A DNA stretch of 64,000 bases from JBCBCP01 sp039817385 (GCA_039817385.1 JBCBVY010000005.1:248001-312000), one strand, 5' to 3'. Positions 32,637-41,179 are shown, numbered from the stretch's first letter. A program made the numbers and translations. Notes: generated by a model from the letters alone, not told the origin.

Positions 32637-33968
32637 ATGCCGGCTGAGGCACCCACCCACCCGCCGCAGCCCCTGAGCCACGGGCGGGTGCTGCGCATCG
32701 CGGTGCCCATCGTGCTGTCCAATGCCACCGTGCCGATCCTGGGTGCGGTCGATGTGGGCGTGGTGGGCCAAATAGGCGAGGCCGCGCCAATCGGTGCGGT
32801 CGCGATGGGCGCGATCATCCTGACGACCGTCTACTGGCTGTTTGGCTTTCTGCGCATGGGCACCGTGGGCCTTGTCGGGCAGGCCGCGGGGGCGGGGGAC
32901 GATGCGGAGGTCTCTGCCTGGCTGACCCGCGCGCTGCTGGTGGCGGGCGTATCGGGCGGGGCGCTGATCGTGCTGCAGGTGCCGATCTTCTGGGCCGCGT
33001 TCCAGATCTCGCCCGCCTCGGACGAGGTTGAGGGGCTCGCGCGCACCTACCTTGCCATTCGCATCTGGACCGCGCCCGCGGCCATCGCGGTCTACGCGCT
33101 GACCGGCTGGCTGGTCGCGATGGAGCGGACGGGCGGCGTGTTCTGGGTCCAGTTGGTCATGAACGGGGTGAACATCGCGCTGTCGTTTCTTTTTGTCCTT
33201 GGCTTTGAGATGGGCGTGGCGGGCGTTGCGCTCTCCACCGTCGTCGCGGAGGCGCTGGGCGCCGCGCTCGGCCTGTGGTTCTGCCGCGACGCCTTCCGCC
33301 ACCCCGCCTGGCGCGACTGGCCCCGCATCGCCCGGCGGGCAGAGTTGGTGCGCATGGCGCTCTTGAACACCGACATCCTGCTGCGCTCGGCGATGCTGAT
33401 GGTGATCTTTTCCTCCTTTGTTTTTCTTGGCGCGCGCTTTGGCGATGTCACCCTGGCCGCAAATGAGGTGCTGATCCAATTCATGTACATAACGGCCTAT
33501 GCGATGGATGGATTTGCCTTCGCCGCCGAAACGCTGATCGCGCGCAGCTATGGCCGCCGCGATCGGGTGCGGGTGCGGCGCGCCGCGCTGCTGACGTCCT
33601 TCTGGGGTGTTGTTGTCTGTGTCGCGGCTGCGACGGCCTTTTGGGCCGCGGGGCCTTGGCTCATCGACTTGATGGCCAAGGATGCCGCAGTGCAAGAGGT
33701 GGCACGCGATTACCTGCCCTACATGGTCGCCGCGCCACTGATCGGCTGCGCGGCGTGGATGCTCGATGGGATTTTTATCGGCGCCGCCCGGGGCCGCGAC
33801 ATGCGCAACATGATGGCGGTGTCCTTCGTGATCTACTGGGGGTCGGTCTTTGCCCTGTTGCCGGTGCTGGGCAATGACGGGCTGTGGATTGCTTTGCTCG
33901 TTAGTTTTGTCGCGCGGGGGGCTACCTTGGCGCTGCGTTATCCGGCGTTGGAGCGTGGGGCAGGATAA
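32637..33968 (+). CDS. MATE-family efflux transporter (DinF-like)
   Basis: A 443-residue inner-membrane antiporter with about twelve hydrophobic segments. MATE landmarks are IAVPIVLSNATVPILGAVDV in helix 1, VYWLFGFLRMGTVGLVGQAA, and the second-half counterpart LLRSAMLMVIFSSFVFLGAR, then ANEVLIQFMYITAYAMDGFA. It should export cationic drugs or metabolites using sodium or protons. It starts 15 bases after the thioesterases and is likely cotranscribed with them. The transcript ends in repeat copy F. Confidence 0.88.
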   Translation: MPAEAPTHPPQPLSHGRVLRIAVPIVLSNATVPILGAVDVGVVGQIGEAAPIGAVAMGAIILTTVYWLFGFLRMGTVGLVGQAAGAGDDAEVSAWLTRALLVAGVSGGALIVLQVPIFWAAFQISPASDEVEGLARTYLAIRIWTAPAAIAVYALTGWLVAMERTGGVFWVQLVMNGVNIALSFLFVLGFEMGVAGVALSTVVAEALGAALGLWFCRDAFRHPAWRDWPRIARRAELVRMALLNTDILLRSAMLMVIFSSFVFLGARFGDVTLAANEVLIQFMYITAYAMDGFAFAAETLIARSYGRRDRVRVRRAALLTSFWGVVVCVAAATAFWAAGPWLIDLMAKDAAVQEVARDYLPYMVAAPLIGCAAWMLDGIFIGAARGRDMRNMMAVSFVIYWGSVFALLPVLGNDGLWIALLVSFVARGATLALRYPALERGAG

Positions 33969-34000
33969 ACTATTTCGCGCCGGGTTCCCGGCCCGACCGG

Positions 34001-34050
34001 CTGGGGGGCCAGCCCCCCAGACCCCCCGGAATATTTATGGCCAGAAGAAG
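34001..34050 (+). repeat. Intergenic hairpin-tail element, copy F
   Basis: Perfect stem CTGGGGGGC-CA-GCCCCCCAG (34001-34020), then ACCCCCCGGAATATTT and tail ATGGCCAGAAGAAGG. It is preceded by CGGCCCGACCGG, shared with copy G. It lies between the convergent MATE and pyrD stops and could terminate transcription. Confidence 0.8.
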
Positions 34051-34051
34051 G

Positions 34052-35095
34052 TTAGAGCCAGTCCTCTATGCCTGTGCCGCGCGCCTCTTCGATGGATTGA
34101 AAGCCGTCCTTGTGCAGTTGTTCGGCGAGGCCTTCGGCGATGCGGGAGGCGAGGCTGAGGCCGCCGTAGACAAGGGCGGTGTAAAGCTGCACCGCGGAGG
34201 CGCCCGCGCGGATCTTGGTATAAGCTGCGCCCGCGCTGTCCACGCCGCCCACGCCGACGAGGGGAAGTTTCGTAAGCCGCGCCAGTTTGGCCAGAACGCG
34301 CGTGGACTTGTCCATCAGGGGCGCGCCGCTCAGCCCGCCTTTTTCATGGGCGTGCATGCTGCGCAGGCCGGTGCGGTCCAGCGTCGTGTTGGTCGCGATG
34401 ATCCCTGCAAGGCGCGCGTCCTCGGCCACTTTGGCGATGTCGGCGAGGTCTTGATCGGTGAGGTCGGGCGCTATCTTGAGGAAGACCGGCAGGCCCTTGG
34501 CCTTTGCCATCACTCCGTCCAGCAGCGCGGCGAGCGCCATCGGCCCCTGCAAATCGCGCAGGCGTTCGGTGTTGGGGGAGGAGACGTTCACGGTCGCGAA
34601 GTCGAGATGGGCGCGGCAGGTCTCCAGAACTTTGGCGAAGTCGTCGGCGCGGTTCGCGCTGTCCTTGTTGGCGCCAAGGTTCAGGCCAAGGGGGATGCCC
34701 TTGGGCCGCGCCTCAAGCCGCGCTGCGATCGCCTCTGCCCCGTCATTGTTAAAGCCAAAGCGGTTGATCGCCGCGCGGTCCTCGGTCAGCCGAAAGAGGC
34801 GCGGGCGCGGGTTGCCGGGTTGGGGCAGGGGCGTGGCCGCGCCGACCTCAAGCCAGCCAAAGCCCGCGCGCATAAGGGGGGCGACGGCTTCGGCGTTCTT
34901 GTCAAAGCCTGCGGCAAGGCCCACCGGGTTCGGCAGGTCCAGCCCGCCTAGCGAGGTGTGCAGGATCGGATCATCCACCGGGCCTGGGCGCGGGGTCAGC
35001 CCGGCGCGCAGCGCCTTGATCGCCAGCCCGTGCGCGCGTTCGGGATCGACCCGGCGCATGACCGCGAGGCCCATCTGCTCCAGCGCCCTGTTCAT
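34052..35095 (-). CDS. pyrD: Dihydroorotate dehydrogenase, quinone type
   Basis: The fourth step of UMP synthesis, coupled to the membrane quinone pool. The 347-residue class 2 enzyme has an N-terminal helical extension for membrane association (MNRALEQMGLAVMRRVDPER), NPVGLAAGFDKNAEA for FMN, the class 2 catalytic Ser in FATVNVSSPNTERLRDLQG, and LPLVGVGGVDSAGAAYTKIR for the phosphate site. The ATG overlaps the DUF1330 gene stop by ATGA, making it third in a three-gene minus-strand operon. Confidence 0.95.
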   Translation of the reverse strand: MNRALEQMGLAVMRRVDPERAHGLAIKALRAGLTPRPGPVDDPILHTSLGGLDLPNPVGLAAGFDKNAEAVAPLMRAGFGWLEVGAATPLPQPGNPRPRLFRLTEDRAAINRFGFNNDGAEAIAARLEARPKGIPLGLNLGANKDSANRADDFAKVLETCRAHLDFATVNVSSPNTERLRDLQGPMALAALLDGVMAKAKGLPVFLKIAPDLTDQDLADIAKVAEDARLAGIIATNTTLDRTGLRSMHAHEKGGLSGAPLMDKSTRVLAKLARLTKLPLVGVGGVDSAGAAYTKIRAGASAVQLYTALVYGGLSLASRIAEGLAEQLHKDGFQSIEEARGTGIEDWL

Positions 35096-35514
35096 CCGAA
35101 GGTCGCGCCCGCATTGGCGGTGCCGCAGCGGATCAGGCGGCTGTCCCGTACAGCGGCCTGCCGGTGCACGACGGCCCGCTGGTATTCGGGGTCGGTGACC
35201 ATCGCGAGGAAGGCGCCCGCATCCGGGTAGAAGGCGATGAAGGCCGCATCCCATGCCTCGCCCAGCGGGCCGATGAGCGTCGTCTCGAACGCGCCGCGCC
35301 ACAGGATGTGCCCGCCAACACGGGTCAGCACCGGGCCGCTGCCGCGTCCGTAGTTTGCATAAGCCTCGGCCCCGCTGATCCCGGCATCGGGGTGGCCGTC
35401 CGGGTAGGTGGCCACATCGCGGAACCGCACGAGGTTCAGCATGTTCAGCGGCGTGTCCCGCGGCAGGGCTTTGAAAGCGTCAAACTGGGCGCGGGTCGGG
35501 TCGATATGGCTCAT
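35092..35514 (-). CDS. DUF1330-like ferredoxin-fold protein
   Basis: A 140-residue protein with a dimeric alpha-beta barrel look: MLNLVRFRDVATYPDG at 29-44, GPVLTRVGGHILWRGAF, and DAAFIAFYPDAGAFLAMVTD, then YQRAVVHRQAAVRDSRLIRC, the typical end of the DUF1330 family. Biochemical role is unknown. It has ATGA overlaps on both sides (DUF952 gene upstream, pyrD downstream), so the three proteins are produced together. Confidence 0.75.
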   Translation of the reverse strand: MSHIDPTRAQFDAFKALPRDTPLNMLNLVRFRDVATYPDGHPDAGISGAEAYANYGRGSGPVLTRVGGHILWRGAFETTLIGPLGEAWDAAFIAFYPDAGAFLAMVTDPEYQRAVVHRQAAVRDSRLIRCGTANAGATFG

Positions 35515-35849
35515 ATCATCGCCTCGGGGAACTGGTGGGTGCCGTCCGCAAGGGGCAAAGGCTCGGCCCAGAGCACATCCGCCAACCGCAGCGGCGCATA
35601 AAGATGCGGGAAGAGCGCGCCGCCCCGCGACGGCTCCCATTTCAGCGCAGCGCCCAGCGTGTCTGCCTCAAAGGCGAGCAGCCAGAGGCCCTCCGCCCCG
35701 GCAAAGTGCTTTGCGGCGGTTTCTGACGCCTGCTGGGCGGTCGAGAAATGGATGTAGCCATCGGCCACGTCGATCGGCGCGCCATCGGTCTGGCCTTGTG
35801 TCTTTAGCGCCTCGTATTCTGGGCCGCGCAAAATCTTGTAAATCAGCAT
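35511..35849 (-). CDS. DUF952-family protein
   Basis: A 112-residue cytoplasmic protein. It shows the DUF952 pattern: LIYKILRGPEYEALKTQG, then DVADGYIHFSTAQQASETAA, LLAFEADTLGAALKWEPSRG and FPHLYAPLRLADVLWAEPL. The family has no established function, although its fold resembles ADP-ribosyl/phosphotransferase-like proteins. It is the first gene of the DUF952-DUF1330-pyrD operon. Confidence 0.8.
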   Translation of the reverse strand: MLIYKILRGPEYEALKTQGQTDGAPIDVADGYIHFSTAQQASETAAKHFAGAEGLWLLAFEADTLGAALKWEPSRGGALFPHLYAPLRLADVLWAEPLPLADGTHQFPEAMI

Positions 35850-35929
35850 GGCAAGGGTAGTGCGCCGCCCCGCGCCTGCGGTCAAGGTGCCCTATAGGCA
35901 ATCCCAGCCGCGCACGGCACAAAGCGGGC

Positions 35930-36814
35930 ATGGACAGCGAACAGATCGGCAAGTTGATCCGCGTGGGCGCGGCGGCGGCGACCGTTGGCGTGGCCTCCTG
36001 CGTGCACGCGGCGGCAAAGGAACTGCCCATCGGGCAGATCATGTTCTTTCGCGCGCTTGTCGCGGGGCTGCTGATCGCGATTTGGGCGCGCGCCACCGCG
36101 CCGGGGCGCGATCTGCTGCCCCGGCGCTGGCGGCCGCACCTGATCCGGGGGGCGCTGTCCTGCGGGGCGATGACGCTCACGTTCGTCTCGATGGCGCGGC
36201 TGCCGATCACGCAAGCGCAGACGCTGACGTTCCTTGCGCCGCTGATCGTGGTGCCGCTGGCGATGGCGCGCCTGAACGAGGCGTTGACGGTGCGGTTGCT
36301 GGTCGGGCTGGGCCTGGGCTTTGCCGGGGTCGTGATGATCCTTGGCCTTTCGGCAGAGGCGGGGCCGGCCGCGCTTTGGGGGGCGCTCGCGGGTGTTGCG
36401 GGCGCGGTGCTGATCGCGATGATCCAGGTGAACGTGCGCGCAATGACCGCGACGGAGACGACGCGGTCCATCGCGCTGTCCTTCACCTTTATCGTCGCGG
36501 CCGCCACCCTGCCCACGGCGGCGCTGGGCGGGTGGGTCTGGCCTGCGGGCACGGCGCTTTACGCGATGCTTGGGGCGGGCGTTTTTGGCGCGCTGAACGT
36601 CGTGATGTTCACGATGAGCCTTGCGCGCGCGCCTGCGTCGGTGATTGCGCCGCTCGACTATACGGGCCTGCTTTGGGCGGTTATGGTCGACTGGCTGCTC
36701 TTTGCGCAGATCCCCGGGCCGTGGGGCATCCTTGGCTCTGTGCTTATCACGCTCGCCGCTTTGCTGGTGGTGCTGTCACCGCGGAGCACAGCCCCCCGGA
36801 CCCCTACGACTTAG
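35930..36814 (+). CDS. EamA/DMT-family transporter
   Basis: A 294-residue inner-membrane protein with about ten transmembrane segments in two EamA repeats; the first is clear in ITQAQTLTFLAPLIVVPLAM, the second in APASVIAPLDYTGLLWAVMV. The two helices that pack against each other have the usual Pro-Leu ends. Cargo is unknown. The C-terminus (SPRSTAPRTPTT) is encoded by a CCCCCCGGACCCC stretch that recalls part of the dispersed repeat. Its TAG stop interlocks with the stop of the convergent ABM gene. Confidence 0.8.
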   Translation: MDSEQIGKLIRVGAAAATVGVASCVHAAAKELPIGQIMFFRALVAGLLIAIWARATAPGRDLLPRRWRPHLIRGALSCGAMTLTFVSMARLPITQAQTLTFLAPLIVVPLAMARLNEALTVRLLVGLGLGFAGVVMILGLSAEAGPAALWGALAGVAGAVLIAMIQVNVRAMTATETTRSIALSFTFIVAAATLPTAALGGWVWPAGTALYAMLGAGVFGALNVVMFTMSLARAPASVIAPLDYTGLLWAVMVDWLLFAQIPGPWGILGSVLITLAALLVVLSPRSTAPRTPTT

Positions 36815-37155
36815 CCATGCGCGGCCTTGCTATCCTCCGGCGCCTCGGCCCGGTCGTGCAGGCCGTAATCCCGGATCACCCCGGCAATCCGCAGGCGGTA
36901 ATCGGCAAACAGCCCGCCCCGCCCCTTGGCCTGCGCGCCGCGGTGCGCAGCCAGCTGCCGCCAGCGGTCGATCGCGGCCTCATCCTCGAAGAAGGACAGC
37001 GACAGCAGCTTGTCCGGGTTTGTCAGGCTCTGGAACCGCTCGACGGAGATGAAGCCCTCCACCTCGTCCACCATCGGGCGCATCATGGCTGCGATGTCGA
37101 GGTATGCGTCCTTGCGCCCCGGCGCGGGGGTGACTTCGAAGATGACGGCGATCAT
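36811..37155 (-). CDS. Antibiotic-biosynthesis-monooxygenase (ABM) domain protein
   Basis: A 114-residue dimeric alpha-beta barrel protein: MIAVIFEVTPAPGRKDAYLD at the start, MVDEVEGFISVERFQSLTNP, then LSLSFFEDEAAIDRWRQLAA. Family members act as small monooxygenases, heme-degrading enzymes or non-catalytic binders. The ATG overlaps the NIPSNAP gene stop (ATGA). The stop codon overlaps that of the convergent EamA gene in TTAG. Confidence 0.8.
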   Translation of the reverse strand: MIAVIFEVTPAPGRKDAYLDIAAMMRPMVDEVEGFISVERFQSLTNPDKLLSLSFFEDEAAIDRWRQLAAHRGAQAKGRGGLFADYRLRIAGVIRDYGLHDRAEAPEDSKAAHG

Positions 37156-37475
37156 GGCTGGCTCCCGTGCGGATGGCTGACACAGCGCAGCCATGTCCGA
37201 TCTTCGCGGCGCAAGAAACCCTCTGCCTGCGCAAACGCGTAGTTCTCGCGCCCCAGCGGGTCCGCGGCAAGGCGCGCGCGGTAATCCTCGTAGGCGGCGA
37301 GCGAGGGTATGTTGTAGATGCCGTAGCCCAGCGTCGAAGACCCTTCGTGCGGGGCGAAATAGCCGATCAGGTCCGCGCCGCAACGCGGGATCGCCTGGCC
37401 CCAGTTGCGAGCATATTGCGCAAATTGCGCGTGTTTGGTCGGCGCGATCTCGTAGCGGATGATGCAGGTCAGCAT
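37152..37475 (-). CDS. NIPSNAP-family protein
   Basis: A 107-residue ferredoxin-fold protein beginning LTCIIRYEIAPTKHAQFAQY, with WGQAIPRCGADLIGYFAPHE and GYGIYNIPSLAAYEDYRARL, typical of small bacterial NIPSNAP proteins. AAGGAG stands before ATG 37475. It is coupled to the ABM gene downstream and divergent from an ArsR-type regulator, which probably controls this pair. Function is unknown; similar pairs are often linked with quinone or aldehyde stress. Confidence 0.8.
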   Translation of the reverse strand: MLTCIIRYEIAPTKHAQFAQYARNWGQAIPRCGADLIGYFAPHEGSSTLGYGIYNIPSLAAYEDYRARLAADPLGRENYAFAQAEGFLRREDRTWLRCVSHPHGSQP

Positions 37476-37562
37476 GGTTAGTCTCCTTTTGCTGCGCCCG
37501 GGGTAGCACGTTGCGGTACGCCAATGCTTCGGTTAAGGTCGAACTATGGAAGTTGATGCACA

Positions 37563-38252
37563 ATGAAAGACGGACCGGACATCGCCCGCATCGCGGCGCT
37601 CATCGGGGATCCGGCGCGGGCGAACATGCTGACCGCGCTGATGACCGGCAAAGCGCTCACGGGGGCGGAGCTGGCCACGGAGGCTGGGGTCACCGCACAG
37701 ACGGCCAGCGCGCATCTGGCAAAGCTGTCGGGTGGCGGTCTGACGGTGGAGCGGCGGCAGGGGCGGCACAAATACGTCTCGCTCGCCAGTGAAGAGGTTG
37801 CGCGCGTGCTGGAGGCGCTGATGGGCCTTGCCGCAGGGACGGGGCAGACGCGCACCCGCACCGGCCCGCGCGACGCGGCGCTGCGCAAGGCGCGGGTCTG
37901 CTACAACCACCTCGCCGGGGACATGGGCACGCGTCTGTTCCAAAGCCTTGAGGCGAGGCGCCTGATCGAAATCGCCGGTGAGGACGTCACCCTGACCGAA
38001 GCGGGCGCCGCGCATATGCAGGCCTTTGGTATCGACGTGGCCGCCCTGCAACGCGCCCGCGCCCCGCTCTGCCGGCCCTGCCTCGACTGGTCCGAACGGC
38101 GCACGCATCTTGCGGGCAGCCTCGGGCGCGCGGTGCTGGCCCGGATGGAGGAGATCGGCTGGGCGCGCCGCACCGAAGGCGCGCGCGTCATCACCTTTAC
38201 CCCATCCGGCGAAGCCGCCTTTGAGGCCTGGATCGCGGCCTCCAACACCTAA
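37563..38252 (+). CDS. ArsR-family transcriptional regulator
   Basis: A 229-residue protein, about twice the size of simple ArsR repressors. The winged helix runs over residues 1-85 (IARIAALIGDPARANMLTAL, ELATEAGVTAQTASAHLAKL). The C-terminal part has the conserved ARVCYNHLAGDMGTRLFQSL and the later CRPCLDWSERRTHLAGSLG, with a CxxC pair that could sense metal or oxidants. It is divergent from NIPSNAP-ABM; the 87-base intergenic region has TTCG-N8-CGAA at 37527-37542 as a weak dyad. Confidence 0.82.
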   Translation: MKDGPDIARIAALIGDPARANMLTALMTGKALTGAELATEAGVTAQTASAHLAKLSGGGLTVERRQGRHKYVSLASEEVARVLEALMGLAAGTGQTRTRTGPRDAALRKARVCYNHLAGDMGTRLFQSLEARRLIEIAGEDVTLTEAGAAHMQAFGIDVAALQRARAPLCRPCLDWSERRTHLAGSLGRAVLARMEEIGWARRTEGARVITFTPSGEAAFEAWIAASNT

Positions 38253-38351
38253 GCGTTACATCTGCGCGCTATCGCCGACCCGGCCAAGACGCTGGACGGG
38301 GGACACCCCAGCCGTCACAGTATCGTTACATTTCAAACAGGGAGACTCGCC

Positions 38352-39914
38352 ATGCGATCCGCACTGACCCTCTCCGCCGCTGCGCTCGCGCTTTGCGCCA
38401 GCCAGGCCGCGGCGGATTTCACGCTGACCATTCTGCACACCAACGATTTCCACGACCGGTTCGAACCGATCAGCCGTTTTGACAGCTCCTGCGGGGCCGA
38501 GGACAACGCGGAAGGCAAGTGCTTTGGCGGCATCGCCCGCCTGACCACGGCCATCAATGCGGCGCGGGCGGACACCGATGGACCGATGCTGCTGCTGGAT
38601 GCAGGCGACATGTTCCAGGGCTCGCTCTACTTCATGCAATATGGCGGCGCGCTGGCCTCCGAGTTTATGACCGCGCTGGACTATGACGCCTTTGCCGTCG
38701 GCAATCACGAGTTCAACCGCGGCCCCGAGGGGCTGGCCGAGTTTATCGATGCGGTCGATTTCCCCGTCCTGTCCGCGAATATCGACGTGAGCCGGTCGAA
38801 TGCGCTGGCCGGGAAGGTGCAGAAATCCGTCGTGATCGAGCGCGGCGGCGAACGGATCGGCATCGTTGGCGCGCTGGCCGAGGACACGCCCGAGACGTCT
38901 TCGCCGGGCCCGAATGTCGTGTTCTCCTCCGCCGTGGACGCGGTGCAGGCGCAGATCGACGCTCTGACCGCCGATGGGGTGAACAAGATCATCCTGCTGA
39001 CCCATCTGGGCCTGCCCGCCGACATGCGGCTGGCCGAAGCGGTCACCGGCGCGGACCTGATCATTGGCGGGCACTCGCACACGCTGCTGGCAAATGGTGA
39101 TGACAAGGCCGTGGGCAGCTACCCGATGATGGTTAATGGCGTGCCGATTGTTACGGCATACGCCTATGGCAAGTACCTCGGCAAGCTGGAGGTGACCTTC
39201 GACGATGCGGGCGTCGTGACGTCGATTGCGGGCGATCCGATCCTGCTGGACGCCTCCGTGAGCGAGGACGAAGGGGTGCTGGCGCGCATGGCCGAACTGG
39301 CCGCGCCGCTGAACGAATTGCGCGAACAGGTCGTCAGCGAAGCGGCGGAGGCCATCGAGGGCGACCGTTCCGTGTGCCGCGCGCTGGAATGCCCGATGGG
39401 CAATCTGATCACCGACGCGATGCTGGACCGGGTGAAGGATCAGGGCATCCAGATCGCCTTCCAGAACGGCGGCGGCATCCGCGCCTCCATCGACGCGGGC
39501 GCGGTCACGATGGGCGAGGTGCTGACGGTGCTGCCCTTCCAGAACACGCTGTCCACGTTTGAGGTCACCGGCGCGACGATGATCGAAGCGCTGGAGAACG
39601 GCGCGTCGCGGATCGAGGATGGCGCAGGCCGCTTCCCGCAGGTCTCCGGCATGTCCTTCACCGTGGACACCAGCGCCGCGCCGGGTAGCCGGATTTCGGA
39701 CGTGATGGTCGGCGGTGCGCCGATTGATCCGGAGGCGACCTATGGCGTCGTGTCGAACAACTACGTCCGCAATGGCGGCGACGGCTACGCGATGTTCGTG
39801 GATGCGATGAACGCCTATGACTACGGCCCGGACCTCGCGGATGTGACGGCGGACTTTATGGCCGAGAACGCGCCCTACCAGCCCTATACGGACGGGCGCA
39901 TCACGATGAAGTAA
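38352..39914 (+). CDS. Periplasmic 5'-nucleotidase / metallophosphatase (UshA family)
   Basis: A 520-residue secreted enzyme. The signal peptide ends near residue 21 (SQAAA). The two-metal phosphatase domain has LHTNDFHDRF, LLDAGDMFQGS, AVGNHEFNRG and IIGGHSHTLL. The C-terminal 5'-nucleotidase domain (about 330-520) has LITDAMLDRV, FQNGGGIRASID and VVSNNYVRNGGDGYAMF. It should release phosphate from nucleotides in the periplasm for nucleoside uptake. GGGAG stands 7 bases before the ATG. The transcript ends with a GC hairpin containing a TTCG loop. Confidence 0.9.
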   Translation: MRSALTLSAAALALCASQAAADFTLTILHTNDFHDRFEPISRFDSSCGAEDNAEGKCFGGIARLTTAINAARADTDGPMLLLDAGDMFQGSLYFMQYGGALASEFMTALDYDAFAVGNHEFNRGPEGLAEFIDAVDFPVLSANIDVSRSNALAGKVQKSVVIERGGERIGIVGALAEDTPETSSPGPNVVFSSAVDAVQAQIDALTADGVNKIILLTHLGLPADMRLAEAVTGADLIIGGHSHTLLANGDDKAVGSYPMMVNGVPIVTAYAYGKYLGKLEVTFDDAGVVTSIAGDPILLDASVSEDEGVLARMAELAAPLNELREQVVSEAAEAIEGDRSVCRALECPMGNLITDAMLDRVKDQGIQIAFQNGGGIRASIDAGAVTMGEVLTVLPFQNTLSTFEVTGATMIEALENGASRIEDGAGRFPQVSGMSFTVDTSAAPGSRISDVMVGGAPIDPEATYGVVSNNYVRNGGDGYAMFVDAMNAYDYGPDLADVTADFMAENAPYQPYTDGRITMK

Positions 39915-39921
39915 ACGGGCA

Positions 39922-39943
39922 GGGGCGGACTTCGGTTCGCCCC
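39922..39943 (+). terminator. Hairpin with UUCG tetraloop after the 5'-nucleotidase gene
   Basis: GGGGCGGAC-TTCG-GTTCGCCCC forms a 9-bp stem (one G-U wobble) closed by C(UUCG)G, 8 bases after the stop. No T-run follows, so it may protect the 3' end rather than end transcription directly. Confidence 0.6.
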
Positions 39944-39956
39944 GTCCCAACCCGGG

Positions 39957-40044
39957 GGCTCTTCGCTGCGCTCATCGCCTTTGGCACGCCGCTTTAGCAC
40001 CGTACCAGGTCACTTATCGCTGGCGAAGAGCGCAGCGATGAGCC
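39957..40044. repeat. Long imperfect inverted repeat upstream of the SRAP gene
   Basis: Arms 39957-39979 and 40022-40044 are complementary at 21 of 23 positions, separated by 42 bases. The sequence lies in the 225-base gap between the nucleotidase and SRAP genes. No protein is encoded here that I can support. It could be a terminator, a structured leader or a repeat remnant. Confidence 0.5.
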
Positions 40045-40139
40045 GTCTCTTGTGGAAATCTTTGTCCAAGCAATTGTGGAATCCAGGCAAAAAACCCCAA
40101 AGCTTCCACTGAGCGGTGGCAGACGCTAGTATCGCGGTC

Positions 40140-40808
40140 ATGTGCGGACGTTTCGCCATCACCCTGCCCAATGACGCAATGGCACAGCTGTTTGCAGCGC
40201 AGCCCGGCAATGATTTGCCGGATGTCCCGAACTTCAACGTCTGCCCGACCAACGCTGTGCATGTCATTGAAAGCGATGGGGAAAGGCGGCGGCTCAGCGC
40301 GATGCGCTGGGGGTTCATCCCGCATTGGTACAAAAAGCCGAACGACGGCCCGCTGCTGATCAATGCGCGGGCGGAGACGATTGCGGAAAAGCCCGCCTTT
40401 CGCGCCGCTTGCCGGGCGCGGCGGGCGGTGATGGTCGCGTCGGGCTTTTACGAATGGACCCGCGATGGGGATGTTCGCCTGCCGTGGTACATCACGCGGA
40501 GCGATGGCGCACCGCTGGCCTTTGCCGCCATCTGGCAGGCGTGGGACGCGACCAAACATGGGGCGGAGGCGCCGCTGCGCACCTGCGCCATCGTGACGAC
40601 CGCGGCCAATGCGCCGATGTCGGCGATCCATCACCGGATGCCGGTGATCCTCGCGCCGGATGACATCCCGCTCTGGCTGGGGGAGGCGGGCAAAGGCGCC
40701 GCGCCGCTGATGCGGGCGGCGCCGGATGATGCGCTCGTCTGGCACCGGGTCGACCGGGCGGTGAATTCCAACCGGGCCGCGGGCCCGGAGCTGATCGCGC
40801 CGATTTAA
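40140..40808 (+). CDS. SRAP-domain abasic-site DNA crosslink protein (HMCES/YedK)
   Basis: It caps abasic sites in single-stranded DNA through a thiazolidine link with its N-terminal cysteine. The 222-residue product begins MCGRF, so Cys2 becomes the N-terminus after Met removal, which fixes the start at ATG 40140. Other active-site residues are present: NARAET (Asn75), GFYEW (Glu105) and AIHHRMPVIL (His164/165). Its TAA overlaps the stop of the convergent cupredoxin-like gene in TTAA. Confidence 0.95.
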   Translation: MCGRFAITLPNDAMAQLFAAQPGNDLPDVPNFNVCPTNAVHVIESDGERRRLSAMRWGFIPHWYKKPNDGPLLINARAETIAEKPAFRAACRARRAVMVASGFYEWTRDGDVRLPWYITRSDGAPLAFAAIWQAWDATKHGAEAPLRTCAIVTTAANAPMSAIHHRMPVILAPDDIPLWLGEAGKGAAPLMRAAPDDALVWHRVDRAVNSNRAAGPELIAPI

Positions 40809-41179
40809 CCCAGCGGTGGCTGGCCGTAGCTCATGGTGCCAATCGCCGCCTCAGGCTGGTCTTCGCCGTTGAAATCGTCATAGCTCTTGTCTGGCTCCGT
40901 CGTGCTGATGAACCTGTTCAACAGGCCCGGGATCACGTTCAGCACCTGCTCGGCGTCATTGGCGATCGGGCCAATCGCCCAGCGGTCATCGTCCCCGATC
41001 AGGTATTGCGGGTTGTCCGAGACGTTGACAAAGCGAATTGTGTCGCCGGTGTCGGCGTAGATGATGCCGGGAAAGAAGCCGGAGCCAAGGATCAGAACTT
41101 CGTGCTCTTCCGCGTGGGTCGCGGTTGCACACAGTGCGGCTGCCGAAAACAGCGCGCCAAAAAAAGGTGTACGTGCCAT
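40805..41179 (-). CDS. Small secreted cupredoxin-like protein
   Basis: A 124-residue protein with a signal peptide (1-23, ending THAEE). The mature part HEVLILGSGFFPGIIYADTG followed by DTIRFVNVSDN resembles the first strands of plastocyanin-like folds, but the copper ligands (His, Cys and Met in the C-terminal loop) are not evident. It may be a structural relative without copper. GGAG precedes ATG 41179. It is divergent from gcdH with 166 bases between the starts. Confidence 0.55.
   Translation of the reverse strand: MARTPFFGALFSAAALCATATHAEEHEVLILGSGFFPGIIYADTGDTIRFVNVSDNPQYLIGDDDRWAIGPIANDAEQVLNVIPGLLNRFISTTEPDKSYDDFNGEDQPEAAIGTMSYGQPPLG

Noticed and set aside
37527..37542. TTCG-N8-CGAA as an ArsR operator
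   Set aside because: Only four bases per arm match and the inner bases are not symmetrical; too weak to list as a site.
38312..38329. Pho-box-like direct repeat CCGTCAC-AGTA-TCGTTAC upstream of the 5'-nucleotidase gene
   Set aside because: The spacing matches a Pho box, but the second half fits the consensus at only four of seven positions and the site is only 22 bases from the ATG, leaving no room for a -10 element and leader.
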